Shown: piece by piece, positions 16,327 through 25,708 of the stretch
How positions within the stretch are numbered: position 1 is the stretch's first letter
Layout: every line of letters begins with the position of its first letter
DNA from: an uncultured Paracoccaceae bacterium
GTDB lineage: Bacteria > Pseudomonadota > Alphaproteobacteria > Rhodobacterales > Rhodobacteraceae
Length of the DNA: 49,354 nucleotides
Reading direction: 5' to 3'
Assembly: GCA_947503965.1 (NCBI GenBank)
Contig: CANNFU010000016.1
Location: 1 to 49,354 of the forward strand
Made by a program: the position numbers and the translations under genes
Notes under the pieces: model-generated
What the model was told of the DNA's origin: nothing
Seen by the model: the letters and a program-made list of their open reading frames with translations, nothing else
Database searches by the model: none

Positions 16327-16926
16327 CTACCGGGCGAACAACGTACACGCATTTCCGATATTCTGGCGGTACCAACCCAGTGTCAGAGGCTCACCTATAA
16401 TATCGCCCCGCCAGACAATCGCAAAGTTCCAGTCGCGCCAGGGTAAATGGGACAGGCTGAAACTGAAACCCGGCTCCACGACACCCAGGATCGCGGCGTT
16501 TGCGTCGGGTGCTGCATATAATGGAAACGACGACCCTTGATAGCCGATGCAGCCGCCGCTTGTGCCGTCGGTGGCAGGTTGAAACGCGACGCGCCTGCGC
16601 AGGCCGATATAGGGAACCTCATCAAGGTCGCGCTGTGACGTGTCGATCCGGCAGCGTTGCTGTTCAAGCGCGAAAGGCGGATCCCGTTCAAGATCCTGAA
16701 TAATGGAAATCTGTTCGGACACACGCCGATCAACGACTGGCTGGCGGGTGGTGCAGTCGGCATTGTCAAACAGGCTGCGGCCCAGCGGGGTGGCAAAGCA
16801 GTAGCCTGCGTCGTTCAGCATGGCATTGCGCGCGAACCAAAGCTCACCGCAGGGCGTGTCTGCATCCGCCCATAGCAGTGTCGGACAAAATGCCAGTAAA
16901 ACAAGATAACGAACTACGCGTTTCAT
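16327..16926 (-). CDS. Periplasmic protein, DUF4453/YARHG-like
   Basis: A 199-residue protein with a signal peptide, MKRVVRYLVLLAFCPTLLWA. After it comes CGELWFARNAMLNDAGYCF, a pattern of the YARHG/DUF4453 type seen in exported proteins of this bacterial order. The C-terminal half (about 110-199) contains FPLYAAPDANAAILGVVEPG, which resembles an SH3-like binding module. Several cysteines suggest disulfides. It is read in the same direction as the upstream peptide-binding protein, 122 bases away, and may share its transcript. Molecular function is unknown. Confidence 0.6.
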   Translation of the reverse strand: MKRVVRYLVLLAFCPTLLWADADTPCGELWFARNAMLNDAGYCFATPLGRSLFDNADCTTRQPVVDRRVSEQISIIQDLERDPPFALEQQRCRIDTSQRDLDEVPYIGLRRRVAFQPATDGTSGGCIGYQGSSFPLYAAPDANAAILGVVEPGFSFSLSHLPWRDWNFAIVWRGDIIGEPLTLGWYRQNIGNACTLFAR

Positions 16927-17048
16927 TCCAATGTCCTTTGGGTCACGGACGTGCCGTACGATGTCTGTTTGTCTTTTTTTGATGTATTCACCGCCGATTT
17001 GTCCAGTGGAGCCGACCGCGGTAGGATCTGGCAGATAACGGGCATCGC

Positions 17049-18902
17049 CTAACGAAACCTATCATTCAGCGCGCCGTCGGCAACCAGCTTGTTGTATTTC
17101 TCCTCATCAAACCACCAGAAATCAACGCCGCGGCTGAAATCATAAGGTGCGGGTTGTTCGGGCCTGCCGAAGATGTCCCAGACGGCCACCCAATGCGCCC
17201 CCAGATGCCATGTGCCAATCCAGATGTTTTTGGACCGTAGCACGCGGTCAAGCGCGCGTGCGGCCACGACCACCTCTTCGCGTGTTTCCGCCGCAACGGC
17301 GCGTTCGATCAGCGCGTCAACAACCGGATCTGCCAGCCCCGTCAGATTGTTGCTGCCTTCCGCTGCCGCAGCAGCAGAGCCATAGAATGCCCGCAGTTCC
17401 GCACCGGGATTGGTCTGCACCTGCCATGCGGTAAATGACATGTCGAAATCAAAGGTCTGGCGTCGTTCGGTCCAAGTGCTGGGGTCAACAACATCGAATG
17501 TCGCATCAATGCCGATACTGCGCAGGTTTTCGATAAATGGGATAACGACCCGGCCAAGACTGCGGCTGTCATCGACCAAGGCAAGCGTCAGCAATTCACC
17601 ATCCGCATTGCGGCGCATGCCGTCATCACCGGCGATCCATCCGGCCTCATCCAGCAGGCGTGATGCAGCACGCAGACCAACTCTGTCACGTGGGCTGGGC
17701 CCACCGGCATAGGGCACATGCGGTGGTTCGGTGAACACTTCGGGTGGCAGTTGATCGCGGAATTCTTCCAACAGCGCCATTTCCGCGCCTTCGGGCAGGC
17801 CGGTCGCCTCCATCTCGGTGTTCTCAAAGAAACTGTCGGTGCGTTTGTAGTTGCCGAAAAACAGGGTTTCGTTGCTCCATTCCCAGTTGAAAGCATATTC
17901 AACAGCCTGGCGGACACGGATGTCCTGCAAATGCGGCTGGCGCATGTTGAACCAGATGCCCTGGGCGCGGGCTGGTCGTGCGTCGGGCAGCACCATCTGT
18001 TTGACATGCCCCCGCTCTATCGCCGGAAAGGTATAGCCCGTGGCCCATTGGGCCGAACGATTTTCAACCCGCATCGCATATGCGCCAGCGCTGAATGCCT
18101 CGAACCCGACCGCGTCATCGGCAAAATATTCATAAGCGTAGCATTCAAAGTTGTTTCGCCCTGCATTTACGGGCAGGTCCGCGCCCCAGTAGTCAGGGTC
18201 CTTGCAAAAGGTGATTGTGCGGGGCTGATCGATCTGTGCGACCTCGTACGGGCCTGACCCCAAGGGTGGAGTCATCCAGCTTTCGTCGAAGGGGTTATTC
18301 TCATAGAAATGCTCCGGCAAAATCGCGCGTTCCGCGATATCAGCGGGAAGCGCGCTGCCCGCACCCGGAGCCAGATCAAAGCGGACGCGCAGGTCGCTTT
18401 CGGCCTCAATATTCAGGACGTCCGACAAAAGGTTACGATAAAAGGGATGCCCCTCGGTTTTCAGGGCGTTGAAGGTGAAGACCACATCTTGCGCCGTCAC
18501 TGGCGCGCCATCGTGAAACCGCGCTTCGGGTCGCAGGTTGAAGGCGACATAGGACAGATCATCAGGGTATTCGATGGTTTCGGCCAGCAACCCGTAAACG
18601 GCGTCGGGTTCGTCATAGGCCCGTTCCATCAGGCTGTCATAGACATGATGGCCAACCTCTGGGGCAGAGTCGCCTTTGATGATGAAGATGTTCAGGCTGT
18701 CGAACGTGCTGGCGCCATAAAGCTGGCGCTGGCTCATGGTGCCGCCCTGTGGCGCGTCTGGGTTGGCGTAATCGAAATGTGTGAAATCGGGCCCGTATTT
18801 CAGATCACCAAAGGCCGAATACCCGTGGCTGATCGTGACGTCGGCCAGACCTGATGTGCCAAATGCCGTGATCGCCAGTGTTGCCATGATGCGCAAATTC
18901 AT
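17049..18902 (-). CDS. YejA-like peptide-binding protein of an ABC transporter (SBP family 5)
   Basis: A 617-residue protein with a signal peptide cut near TSGLA/DV at about residue 20. Family-5 landmarks include GYSAFGDLKY, HFDYANPDAPQGG, the LRPEARFHDGAPVTAQDVVF region and the closing region with YNKLV. The opening segment and length resemble YejA, which binds oligopeptides and peptide antibiotics such as microcin C for the YejBEF permease. The neighbouring genes include no permease or ATPase, so partners must lie elsewhere or be shared. It is divergent from the etf operon. The family is clear; the ligand is not. Confidence 0.8.
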   Translation of the reverse strand: MNLRIMATLAITAFGTSGLADVTISHGYSAFGDLKYGPDFTHFDYANPDAPQGGTMSQRQLYGASTFDSLNIFIIKGDSAPEVGHHVYDSLMERAYDEPDAVYGLLAETIEYPDDLSYVAFNLRPEARFHDGAPVTAQDVVFTFNALKTEGHPFYRNLLSDVLNIEAESDLRVRFDLAPGAGSALPADIAERAILPEHFYENNPFDESWMTPPLGSGPYEVAQIDQPRTITFCKDPDYWGADLPVNAGRNNFECYAYEYFADDAVGFEAFSAGAYAMRVENRSAQWATGYTFPAIERGHVKQMVLPDARPARAQGIWFNMRQPHLQDIRVRQAVEYAFNWEWSNETLFFGNYKRTDSFFENTEMEATGLPEGAEMALLEEFRDQLPPEVFTEPPHVPYAGGPSPRDRVGLRAASRLLDEAGWIAGDDGMRRNADGELLTLALVDDSRSLGRVVIPFIENLRSIGIDATFDVVDPSTWTERRQTFDFDMSFTAWQVQTNPGAELRAFYGSAAAAAEGSNNLTGLADPVVDALIERAVAAETREEVVVAARALDRVLRSKNIWIGTWHLGAHWVAVWDIFGRPEQPAPYDFSRGVDFWWFDEEKYNKLVADGALNDRFR

Positions 18903-19022
18903 GCCTTGCCCCTTATTGACCTACGTTTCAGACACAGCCAGTCGGGTGCTCATGTCAAGCAGACCTGCTGTCACGATTGCGTAGGATGATAGCTTTTGCC
19001 CCTTGATCGTCCACTTGCCTGA

Positions 19023-19038
19023 TTGACGTGCGCGTCAA
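19023..19038. promoter_or_regulatory. Palindrome TTGACG-N4-CGTCAA upstream of etfB
   Basis: TTGACG TGCG CGTCAA is a perfect dyad with a 4-base centre, about 115 bases before the etfB ATG and 120 bases before the divergent binding-protein gene. Regulators of branched-chain amino acid and fatty acid breakdown (such as LiuR or FadR/PsrA types) use sites of this general form and control etf genes in proteobacteria. The assignment to any regulator is conjecture. Confidence 0.45.
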
Positions 19039-19153
19039 GAACGTGGCGTCCGCGACCGCTCCCGCGTCGATTTTGCACTGTTTTTGCCCGGCTGCGCACG
19101 ATAACAACGCACCGAGAACGCGAAATGTCAGATTCTTTGGGAGAGAAACGCAG

Positions 19154-19912
19154 ATGAAGGTCCTTGTACCCGTCAAGCGCGTGATCGACTACAACGTGAA
19201 AGTCCGTGTCAAAGCGGATGGCTCCGGTGTCGATCTTGCCAACGTCAAAATGTCCATGAACCCGTTCGACGAAATTGCCGTCGAAGAGGCCATTCGCCTG
19301 CGCGAAGCCGGCAAGGTCGAGGAGGTCGTGGCGGTTTCCATCGGTGTCAAGCAGGCGCAGGAAACGCTGCGCACCGCGCTGGCCATGGGCGCAGACCGCG
19401 CCATTCTGGTTGTGGCCACCGATGACGTTCACACAGATATCGAGCCTTTGGCGGTTGCCAAGATCCTTGCCGCCATCGTCAAGGAAGAAGATCCCGGTCT
19501 GGTTCTGTGCGGCAAGCAGGCGATCGACAATGACATGAACGCCACCGGTCAGATGCTGTCGGCCCTGCTGGGCTGGAGCCAGGCCACATTCGCGTCCGAG
19601 GTGAACCTGGATGGCGACAGTGCTGTTGTCACCCGCGAGGTTGATGGCGGTTTGCAGACCATCAAGGTGAAGATGCCGACCATCGTGACGGTTGATTTGC
19701 GCCTGAACGAACCGCGCTATGCGTCGCTGCCCAACATCATGAAGGCCAAGAAAAAGCCGCTGGATGAAAAGACACCGGCCGACTACGGCGTTGATGTCGC
19801 GCCACGCCTGACCATTGTCAGCACGACCGAGCCAGAGGCCCGCAAGGCCGGTATCATGGTCGGGTCAGTTGATGAGCTTGTCGAGAAACTCAAAGAAGTG
19901 GGGGCTGTGTAA
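19154..19912 (+). CDS. etfB: Electron transfer flavoprotein, beta subunit
   Basis: A 252-residue protein starting [18 protein letters not shown], with ribosome site GGGAGAG. An upstream in-frame extension to 19028 is unlikely. With EtfA it accepts electrons from acyl-CoA and other flavin dehydrogenases and passes them to ETF-ubiquinone oxidoreductase. Conserved features include [31 protein letters not shown] (AMP/adenosine-binding) and [20 protein letters not shown], the beta-subunit recognition loop region. Length is normal. It overlaps etfA by one base (TAATG), matching the equal amounts needed for the dimer. Confidence 0.97.
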   Translation: MKVLVPVKRVIDYNVKVRVKADGSGVDLANVKMSMNPFDEIAVEEAIRLREAGKVEEVVAVSIGVKQAQETLRTALAMGADRAILVVATDDVHTDIEPLAVAKILAAIVKEEDPGLVLCGKQAIDNDMNATGQMLSALLGWSQATFASEVNLDGDSAVVTREVDGGLQTIKVKMPTIVTVDLRLNEPRYASLPNIMKAKKKPLDEKTPADYGVDVAPRLTIVSTTEPEARKAGIMVGSVDELVEKLKEVGAV

Positions 19913-20841
19913 TGGCTGTTCTTCTGATTGGTGAAGTGACTGACGGCGCGCTGTCGGTTGATGCAACGGCCAAGGCTGTCAGCGCTGTGAAGACGCTGGG
20001 TGATGTGACCGTGCTGTGTGCCGGCGCGTCTGCCAAGGCTGCCGCTGACGAGGCTGCAAAGATTGACGGTGTGTCCAAGGTGCTGTGCGCCGAGGATCCC
20101 GCATTGGGTCACCGTCTGGCCGAACCCACGGCGGATCTGATCGTGTCGCTGGCGGGCGATTATTCCCATATCGCCGCCCCCGGCACGACCGACGCCAAGA
20201 ACGTGATGCCCCGTGTGGCGGCGCTGCTGGATGCGATGGTGATCTCCGAAGTGACCGGCATTGTGGATGCCGACACGTTCGAGCGTCCGATCTATGCGGG
20301 CAACGCGGTCCAGACGGTGAAATCTACTGACGCCAAGAAGGTCATGACGATCCGGACGGCTGGGTTTGATGCCGCTGGTATGGGCGGCTCGGCTGCTGTG
20401 GAAAGCATCGGTGCCGCCGGCAACCCCGGTCTGTCCGAATGGGTCGAGGACAAGGTCGCCGCCAGCGACCGGCCAGAACTGACATCAGCCGGTGTCGTTG
20501 TGTCCGGTGGCCGTGGTGTCGGGTCGGAAGATGACTTTGCCCTGATCGAAAAGCTGGCTGACAAGCTGGGCGCGGCTGTGGGTGCATCCCGTGCTGCGGT
20601 CGACAGCGGCTATGCCCCGAATGACTGGCAGGTTGGTCAGACGGGCAAGGTGGTTGCCCCTGATCTGTATGTTGCTGTCGGTATTTCCGGTGCGATCCAG
20701 CACCTTGCGGGGATGAAGGACAGCAAGATCATCGTGGCCATCAACAAGGATGAAGAAGCCCCGATTTTCCAGGTGGCTGATTATGGTCTGGTGGCTGACC
20801 TGTTCGACGCGGTACCAGAGCTGACCGAAAAGCTCGGCTAA
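19912..20841 (+). CDS. etfA: Electron transfer flavoprotein, alpha subunit
   Basis: A 309-residue protein. The C-terminal FAD domain is well conserved: [32 protein letters not shown], then [16 protein letters not shown] and [17 protein letters not shown]. The N-terminal half pairs with EtfB. A rho-independent terminator follows closely, so etfBA is a two-gene operon. A 3-hydroxyacyl-CoA dehydrogenase lies just beyond the next gene, in keeping with a role in fatty acid or acyl-CoA oxidation. Confidence 0.97.
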   Translation: MAVLLIGEVTDGALSVDATAKAVSAVKTLGDVTVLCAGASAKAAADEAAKIDGVSKVLCAEDPALGHRLAEPTADLIVSLAGDYSHIAAPGTTDAKNVMPRVAALLDAMVISEVTGIVDADTFERPIYAGNAVQTVKSTDAKKVMTIRTAGFDAAGMGGSAAVESIGAAGNPGLSEWVEDKVAASDRPELTSAGVVVSGGRGVGSEDDFALIEKLADKLGAAVGASRAAVDSGYAPNDWQVGQTGKVVAPDLYVAVGISGAIQHLAGMKDSKIIVAINKDEEAPIFQVADYGLVADLFDAVPELTEKLG

Positions 20842-20866
20842 CGCCGAAAAAACATTATGTGCCAGG

Positions 20867-20897
20867 GGCTCGCCTGAATATTGAGGCGGGCCTTTTC
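20867..20897 (+). terminator. Rho-independent terminator after etfA
   Basis: A nine-base stem, GGCTCGCCT with AGGCGGGCC (one G-T pair), encloses an 8-base loop and is followed by TTTT. It starts 26 bases after the etfA stop and touches the 3' end of the convergent minus-strand gene, so it may serve both directions. Confidence 0.8.
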
Positions 20898-21750
20898 ATA
20901 TAGCGTAAAGCTGTTCGCGCAGCGCCGGGACAAGCGCAGCGCTTGCGTCCGCATGACATGCGGCACCCAGCATCTCGGACGCGGCGGCCTCTTGCGATGC
21001 AGGGAAAAACATCCCGCTGGTTCCGCTGGCCAATGACGCCTCTGACGGGTTAGCGACAACTACGTCTTTCACCATTGGTCGCAAGTCATCAATCATGCTC
21101 GCGGTGATAAACAGTGGGTCGGCCTGAAGCTGGTTGCTCTTCTCTGACCAGTGTTCGTCATTCATCTCTTCCTCGGAAAACCACAGAAGGATGGTTCGCG
21201 GCCCGATCTGGGTCAGCATATTGCGCATGCGTGCGACCCACGCCTGCCGCAATTCGTTGACCACGGTATCAAACCGTTCAAGGGATCTTGCGTGTAACTC
21301 ACCCAACATATGCCGGGTAAAGGAAAATTCGGAAAAATCCACGTCAGAGTAAATCGCCTGCAATACCGTCGATGCCCTGAGAAACCTGTCATTCCGGCGC
21401 GGATGCACAGAATAGAAGCGATTGGACAAATGGTTGGCCCCCATCACCTGCACGACGGTCATATCCGCCTCGCTGCAAATCTCCATCACTGTGGGGTCAT
21501 TGACGAATACATCAATGCCGCCGTTCACGCAGCCAAAATTCACACAGGTCTGGCGCATTGCCTTTTCAACCAAGGCAGGAAATGGCTTTTCAATGAATTT
21601 ACCATATGTCTCTGTCCCGCCGACGAAGGCGATATAGGGCCGGTCAAGCCGCCGTCGCGGGCCACGAAACAGCATGCGCGACGCCCCATATCGGCACGGC
21701 GAATACGACAATTCCCCAAATTCTATGCGTTCCTGCTTCATTGTTCCCAC
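20896..21750 (-). CDS. DUF6473-like protein
   Basis: A 284-residue protein of unknown activity. It contains RGPRRRLDRPYIAFVGGTET and YGKFIEKPFP, then VHPRRNDRFL and a DFSEFSFTRHM segment. This pattern recurs in a Rhodobacterales family that I recall as DUF6473. The glycine-rich FVGGTETYG followed by VNFGCVNGGIDVF suggests a Rossmann-like or sulfotransferase-like core, but no catalytic motif is certain. No signal peptide or membrane helix. ATG 21750 or ATG 21741 could be the start. It converges on etfA and is read away from the hbd gene. Confidence 0.6.
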   Translation of the reverse strand: MGTMKQERIEFGELSYSPCRYGASRMLFRGPRRRLDRPYIAFVGGTETYGKFIEKPFPALVEKAMRQTCVNFGCVNGGIDVFVNDPTVMEICSEADMTVVQVMGANHLSNRFYSVHPRRNDRFLRASTVLQAIYSDVDFSEFSFTRHMLGELHARSLERFDTVVNELRQAWVARMRNMLTQIGPRTILLWFSEEEMNDEHWSEKSNQLQADPLFITASMIDDLRPMVKDVVVANPSEASLASGTSGMFFPASQEAAASEMLGAACHADASAALVPALREQLYAI

Positions 21751-21900
21751 CTCGGTTTTTGTTCACCCAAGACGCAGATTCGCTGAAATGATTTGCCAAT
21801 TCGCTAATGCGTGAATTTGGGTTAAATTTTCGCAGTTCACCCGCCTTGAAGCTGCCCCCCGCTGGGGCCTATGGTGCCTGCGACCGGTAAGGGGAACATC

Positions 21901-22776
21901 ATGACAATCGAACGTGTGGGCATTGTGGGTGCGGGACAGATGGGCAACGGGATCGCCCATGTCTTTGCGCTGGCGGGATATGACGTATTGATGACGGATA
22001 TCAGCGAAGATGCCTTGCAGGCGGCTGTCGCGTTGATCGACAAGAACCTGGATCGGCAGGTTGGCAAAGACATGATCACGGCTGCCGAAAAATCGCAGGC
22101 GATGCAGCGGATTGCGACGACACAGACGCTGATCGATCTGGGGCAAACGGACCTGATCATCGAGGCCGCGACCGAGCGTGAAACGATCAAGACAGCGATA
22201 TTCGAGGACCTTGTCCCGCATTTGAAACCGGACACGATCCTGACCTCGAACACCTCGTCCATTTCGATCACGCGGCTGGCGTCCCGGACCGACCGTCCGG
22301 AAAAGTTCATGGGTTTTCACTTCATGAACCCGGTGCCGATCATGCAACTGGTCGAATTGATCCGTGGCATCGCCACCGATGAGGCAACGTTCAAGGCCTG
22401 TCATGCGGTGGTCGAAAAACTGGGCAAGACATCGGCCACGGCCGAGGATTTCCCCGCCTTCATCGTGAACCGCATCCTGATGCCGATGATCAACGAGGCG
22501 ATTTACACGCTTTACGAAGGCGTCGGATCGGTACAGTCGATTGATACCTCTCTCAAGCTGGGGGCGAACCATCCGATGGGGCCGCTGGCGCTGGCGGATT
22601 TTATTGGCTTGGACACATGCCTCGCGATCATGAACGTGTTGCATGATGGTTTGGCGGATACGAAATATCGCCCATGCCCGCTGCTGACGAAATACGTGGA
22701 GGCCGGTTGGCTTGGCCGCAAATCGCAGCGCGGATTCTACGATTATCGGGGTGAGGTGCCCGTGCCGACGCGGTAA
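21901..22776 (+). CDS. hbd: 3-hydroxybutyryl-CoA dehydrogenase
   Basis: A 291-residue protein. It oxidises (S)-3-hydroxyacyl-CoA to 3-ketoacyl-CoA with NAD, in butanoate and fatty acid metabolism. The NAD-binding fingerprint GIVGAGQMGNGIAH is at 7-20. The family signature HFMNPVPIMQLVELI carries the catalytic His, with the paired Glu in this segment region, and ILMPMINEAIYTLYEG begins the C-terminal dimer domain. ATG 21901 is chosen because the family starts a few residues before this glycine loop; an extension to 21871 adds nothing conserved. The nearby etf genes fit the same pathway. Confidence 0.93.
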   Translation: MTIERVGIVGAGQMGNGIAHVFALAGYDVLMTDISEDALQAAVALIDKNLDRQVGKDMITAAEKSQAMQRIATTQTLIDLGQTDLIIEAATERETIKTAIFEDLVPHLKPDTILTSNTSSISITRLASRTDRPEKFMGFHFMNPVPIMQLVELIRGIATDEATFKACHAVVEKLGKTSATAEDFPAFIVNRILMPMINEAIYTLYEGVGSVQSIDTSLKLGANHPMGPLALADFIGLDTCLAIMNVLHDGLADTKYRPCPLLTKYVEAGWLGRKSQRGFYDYRGEVPVPTR

Positions 22777-22784
22777 AGCACGGT

Positions 22785-23399
22785 TTAAAGGTCAAGCACC
22801 AGTTTTGCGGCGAGAGCCAGCATCGTCACACCCACAATCGCGTCCAGCCACGCCCACGCCTTTGGTCGGGCAAAAAAAGGCGCAAGACCGCGTGCGCCAT
22901 AGCCAAGGATCACGAAAAAGACGCAAGACGCCGCCAATGCGCCGCTGCCGAACACCCAACGCCCATCGTCATAGGTGGCCGACACGGCGCCGATCAGGCC
23001 AACCGTATCTAGATAAACATGCAGGTTTGCCCAGGTCAGCAACGCGGTGGTGATCAGTGCTGCACCCAGGCTTTGTTCGGCTATGCCATCGGCCTGCAAT
23101 GCATCGACCTTCGTGAAGGCCGCGCGCAGTGACCGCAGACCGTACATCGCAAGAAATGCCGCGCCACCCCAGCGCATCAGCTCAAGCGCCCAAGGCGCGC
23201 TGTCGGCGATCACCCCGAAGCCTGCCACACCGCTGAAGATCAACACCGCCTCGGACGCGCAGCATAATGCCACAACCGGACCAACATGGGCGCGCCGCAG
23301 GCCCTGCCGCAGCACAAAGGCATTCTGCGCCCCGATAGCGAGGATCAGAGAAATCGAAAGCGCAAAGCCCGCTGCGAAGATGGAAAACATCTGAAGCAT
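22785..23399 (-). CDS. argO: LysE/ArgO family amino acid exporter
   Basis: A 204-residue inner-membrane protein with about six hydrophobic helices. It opens with FSIFAAGFALSISLILAIGA and has QNAFVLRQGL, the hallmark of LysE/ArgO exporters of basic amino acids. A mid-protein W-A-N-L-H-V-Y-L-D-T segment is also typical. It is divergent from a LysR-type regulator of the ArgP/LysG group, which normally switches this exporter on when arginine or lysine accumulates. Whether the substrate is arginine, lysine or both is not readable. Confidence 0.85.
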   Translation of the reverse strand: MLQMFSIFAAGFALSISLILAIGAQNAFVLRQGLRRAHVGPVVALCCASEAVLIFSGVAGFGVIADSAPWALELMRWGGAAFLAMYGLRSLRAAFTKVDALQADGIAEQSLGAALITTALLTWANLHVYLDTVGLIGAVSATYDDGRWVFGSGALAASCVFFVILGYGARGLAPFFARPKAWAWLDAIVGVTMLALAAKLVLDL

Positions 23400-23431
23400 A
23401 TCCCGTCATTTATGAGGGTAGGTAGCAGATG

Positions 23432-23474
23432 GTCTTATATAAGACTAACGCATATTCTAAATATAATATTAGAA
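23432..23474. promoter_or_regulatory. argO-argP divergent control region with two dyads and a TATAAT box
   Basis: GTCTTATATAAGAC (23432-23445) is a perfect 14-base palindrome. TTCTAA-N8-TTAGAA (23455-23474) is a second dyad. A consensus TATAAT lies at 23462-23467, seven bases before the argP ATG, which would give an almost leaderless transcript. Both dyads are plausible ArgP sites; the first would control the exporter gene. Confidence 0.55.
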
Positions 23475-24365
23475 ATGCTTATGTTTGATCGTGCTTCTCT
23501 TACCGCCCTTTCCGCCGTTCTCGACACCGGGTCGTTTGAGGCTGCTGCCGCCAGATTGAATGTCTCTCAATCCGCGATCTCGCAGCGTATCAAGAAGCTG
23601 GAAGATCAGACCGGCGCCATTCTTGTCCGCCGCACACGTCCTGCAACCGCGACCGAGGCAGGTCAGCGATTGCAGGCACATGCCGAGACGCTGAACTTGC
23701 TGGAACGCGACGTCGCGCGCGCGATGGGCACGCCACCAGCAAACATTGATCGTCCGCTGCGCATAGCGGTGACGGCTGATACATTGGCAAGCTGGGTTCT
23801 GCCTGCTTTACCGAAAGAGGATGCGCTTTATTATGATCTGGTGATCGACGATCAGGATCACTCGGCCGAGTTATTGATGCGCGGAGAAGTGGCGGCGGCA
23901 GTGACGTCGCGCAAGGGCGCGATAGCCGGCTGTGACGTTATCGCGCTGGGCCCCCTATGCTATGCCGCTTTTGCCGCGCCGGCTTTTGCCGCAGCACATT
24001 TTGCGCAAGGCGTTACAGGCACGGCGTTGGCCCGCGCACCTGCGCTGACCTTTAATCGTAAGGATCGGTTGCAGCTTCGTTGGGCGGCCATGGTTGCGGG
24101 ACGCTCGATCACAAATCTGCCAACACATTTCATTCCCTCAACCCACGGCATCACAGAGGCCGCGCGTGTTGGTCTGGGCTGGGCAGTCAACCCGCTGCCA
24201 CTTGTGCAGCCGTTGTTCGACAGCGGTGATCTCGTACGGCTGCGTCCAGACATCAAACTGGACACGCATCTTTATTGGCAGGTGCCACGACAGAACAAGA
24301 CGGCCTTGTCCGGGTTAACCAAATGCCTGGTCAGCTATGCACGCAATCAGCACGTTGATGTGTAA
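23475..24365 (+). CDS. argP: LysR-type regulator ArgP/LysG
   Basis: A 296-residue protein from ATG 23475 (ATG 23481 is also possible). The N-terminal winged helix-turn-helix reads DTGSFEAAAARLNVSQSAIS followed by QRIKKLEDQTGAILVRR, close to the ArgP/IciA/LysG group. The C-terminal two-lobed domain (from about 90) would sense lysine or arginine. It is divergent from the exporter gene across about 75 bases containing two palindromes, the standard arrangement for this pair. No ribosome site is evident and a TATAAT box sits seven bases upstream, suggesting leaderless translation. Confidence 0.87.
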   Translation: MLMFDRASLTALSAVLDTGSFEAAAARLNVSQSAISQRIKKLEDQTGAILVRRTRPATATEAGQRLQAHAETLNLLERDVARAMGTPPANIDRPLRIAVTADTLASWVLPALPKEDALYYDLVIDDQDHSAELLMRGEVAAAVTSRKGAIAGCDVIALGPLCYAAFAAPAFAAAHFAQGVTGTALARAPALTFNRKDRLQLRWAAMVAGRSITNLPTHFIPSTHGITEAARVGLGWAVNPLPLVQPLFDSGDLVRLRPDIKLDTHLYWQVPRQNKTALSGLTKCLVSYARNQHVDV

Positions 24366-24601
24366 TTGTCGCTGACTAAGCCCACAGATGGGACCCCCCG
24401 ACAGTGTTTTCGCAACACCCGGGGCCAACGGGCTTCGACACTTTGCGAATATCGACCCAACTGTGTTCAGATGCGAAAAACTATAGATCAGATGACAGCG
24501 GAGGTCGTGCGATGAACGCCACAACTCGACAATGAAAATGCCGGAGTCACAATGACTACCACGACATCAGCAAGAAAACTGCCGAGCAACGGTCGCCTCA
24601 A

Positions 24602-25708
24602 TTATCTGACGATGAATTCTGCATGCAACGCACCGCTCGCCTTTATGCTTTTCAAGATGTCAATCATGTCGCGCGGCGCGACACCCAAGGCATTTAGCCC
24701 CGCAACCACTTCGCTGAGTGATGTGCCCGCGCGGATCTCGGCTAGACCAATACCAGGTTCGTTGATGATCTCTGCATCGGTTCTAGGAACAACGACCGTT
24801 TCACCAGGTGAGAACGGATTGGGTTGCGAAACAAGCGGTGTTTCCTGAATACGCAAGGTCAGATTGCCCTGGCTGACGGCGACGCGATCGATCCTGACAT
24901 CCTCCCCCATAACGATCGTCCCCGATCTTTGATCAACAACAACACGGGCACGCCGTTCCGGCTGCACAAGGATGTTTTCAATGCGCCCCAAGGCATGGGC
25001 GGGTGACTGCATCCGGGTGGCTGCAATGCTCAATTCCACGGTGCCGGCATCCAGCATCACGGCCACCGGCCGATCAAAGTCTTGATTGATAGCCTGTTCA
25101 ATACGGGCGGCCGTTGTAAAATCGGGGGTTCGTAGTGCCAGACGCAAATCGGTCATGGTTGAAAAATCAAAAGCCACTTCACGCTCGACCGTTGCACCCG
25201 AGGGAATAATACCCGCCGTCGGCACCCCCTGAACAACCGCAGCGCCATCACCGGTCGCTGATGCCCCGCCCGCGATGATGGCCCCCTGGGCCACCGCGTA
25301 GATGTCCCCATCAGCAGCGTTCAGCGGTGTCATGATCAAAGTTCCGCCCAAAAGGCTGCTCGCATCACCGATTGCAGATACGGTCACATCCACCGGGCTG
25401 CCCGCCCGGGCAAAGGGTGGCAGGCTAGCTGTAACAAGGACAGCAGCGACGTTCTTGGGTCGAAATTGTTCACCAGTGACATTAACGCCAAGGCGCTCAA
25501 GTATGTTGCTCAGGATCTCTTCGGTAAAGGGAGAGTTGCGTAAGCCGTCACCGGTCCCGTTCAAGCCGACGACCAAACCATAGCCCACCAGATCATTCGA
25601 TCGGACCCCGTCAAATTCAACCAGATCCTTGATCCGGATTGGTGTCGCCTGCGCGCAAACGGGTAGCGCAAGCAGCAATGTTAGAAGCAGTCCGATGACA
25701 TGCCGCAT
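24602..25708 (-). CDS. flgI: Flagellar P-ring protein FlgI
   Basis: A 368-residue protein with signal peptide MRHVIGLLLTLLLALPVCAQA. Monomers assemble around the flagellar rod in the peptidoglycan layer. Conserved segments include RIKDLVEFDGVRSNDLVGYG, LVVGLNGTGDG, NVAAVLVTASLPPFARAGS and the C-terminal ALGVAPRDMIDILKSIKASG. The length is normal and the frame intact. It is the last gene of the block and its ATG overlaps the flgL stop by one base. Confidence 0.96.
   Translation of the reverse strand: MRHVIGLLLTLLLALPVCAQATPIRIKDLVEFDGVRSNDLVGYGLVVGLNGTGDGLRNSPFTEEILSNILERLGVNVTGEQFRPKNVAAVLVTASLPPFARAGSPVDVTVSAIGDASSLLGGTLIMTPLNAADGDIYAVAQGAIIAGGASATGDGAAVVQGVPTAGIIPSGATVEREVAFDFSTMTDLRLALRTPDFTTAARIEQAINQDFDRPVAVMLDAGTVELSIAATRMQSPAHALGRIENILVQPERRARVVVDQRSGTIVMGEDVRIDRVAVSQGNLTLRIQETPLVSQPNPFSPGETVVVPRTDAEIINEPGIGLAEIRAGTSLSEVVAGLNALGVAPRDMIDILKSIKASGALHAEFIVR

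Noticed and set aside
18309..18854. Plus-strand frame of 181 codons inside the YejA-like gene
   Set aside because: Antisense shadow in GC-rich DNA, with no start signal.
21763..22644. Minus-strand frame of 293 codons opposite the hydroxyacyl-CoA dehydrogenase
   Set aside because: Rich in Arg, His and Asp in the manner of antisense frames; the plus-strand gene has clear motifs.
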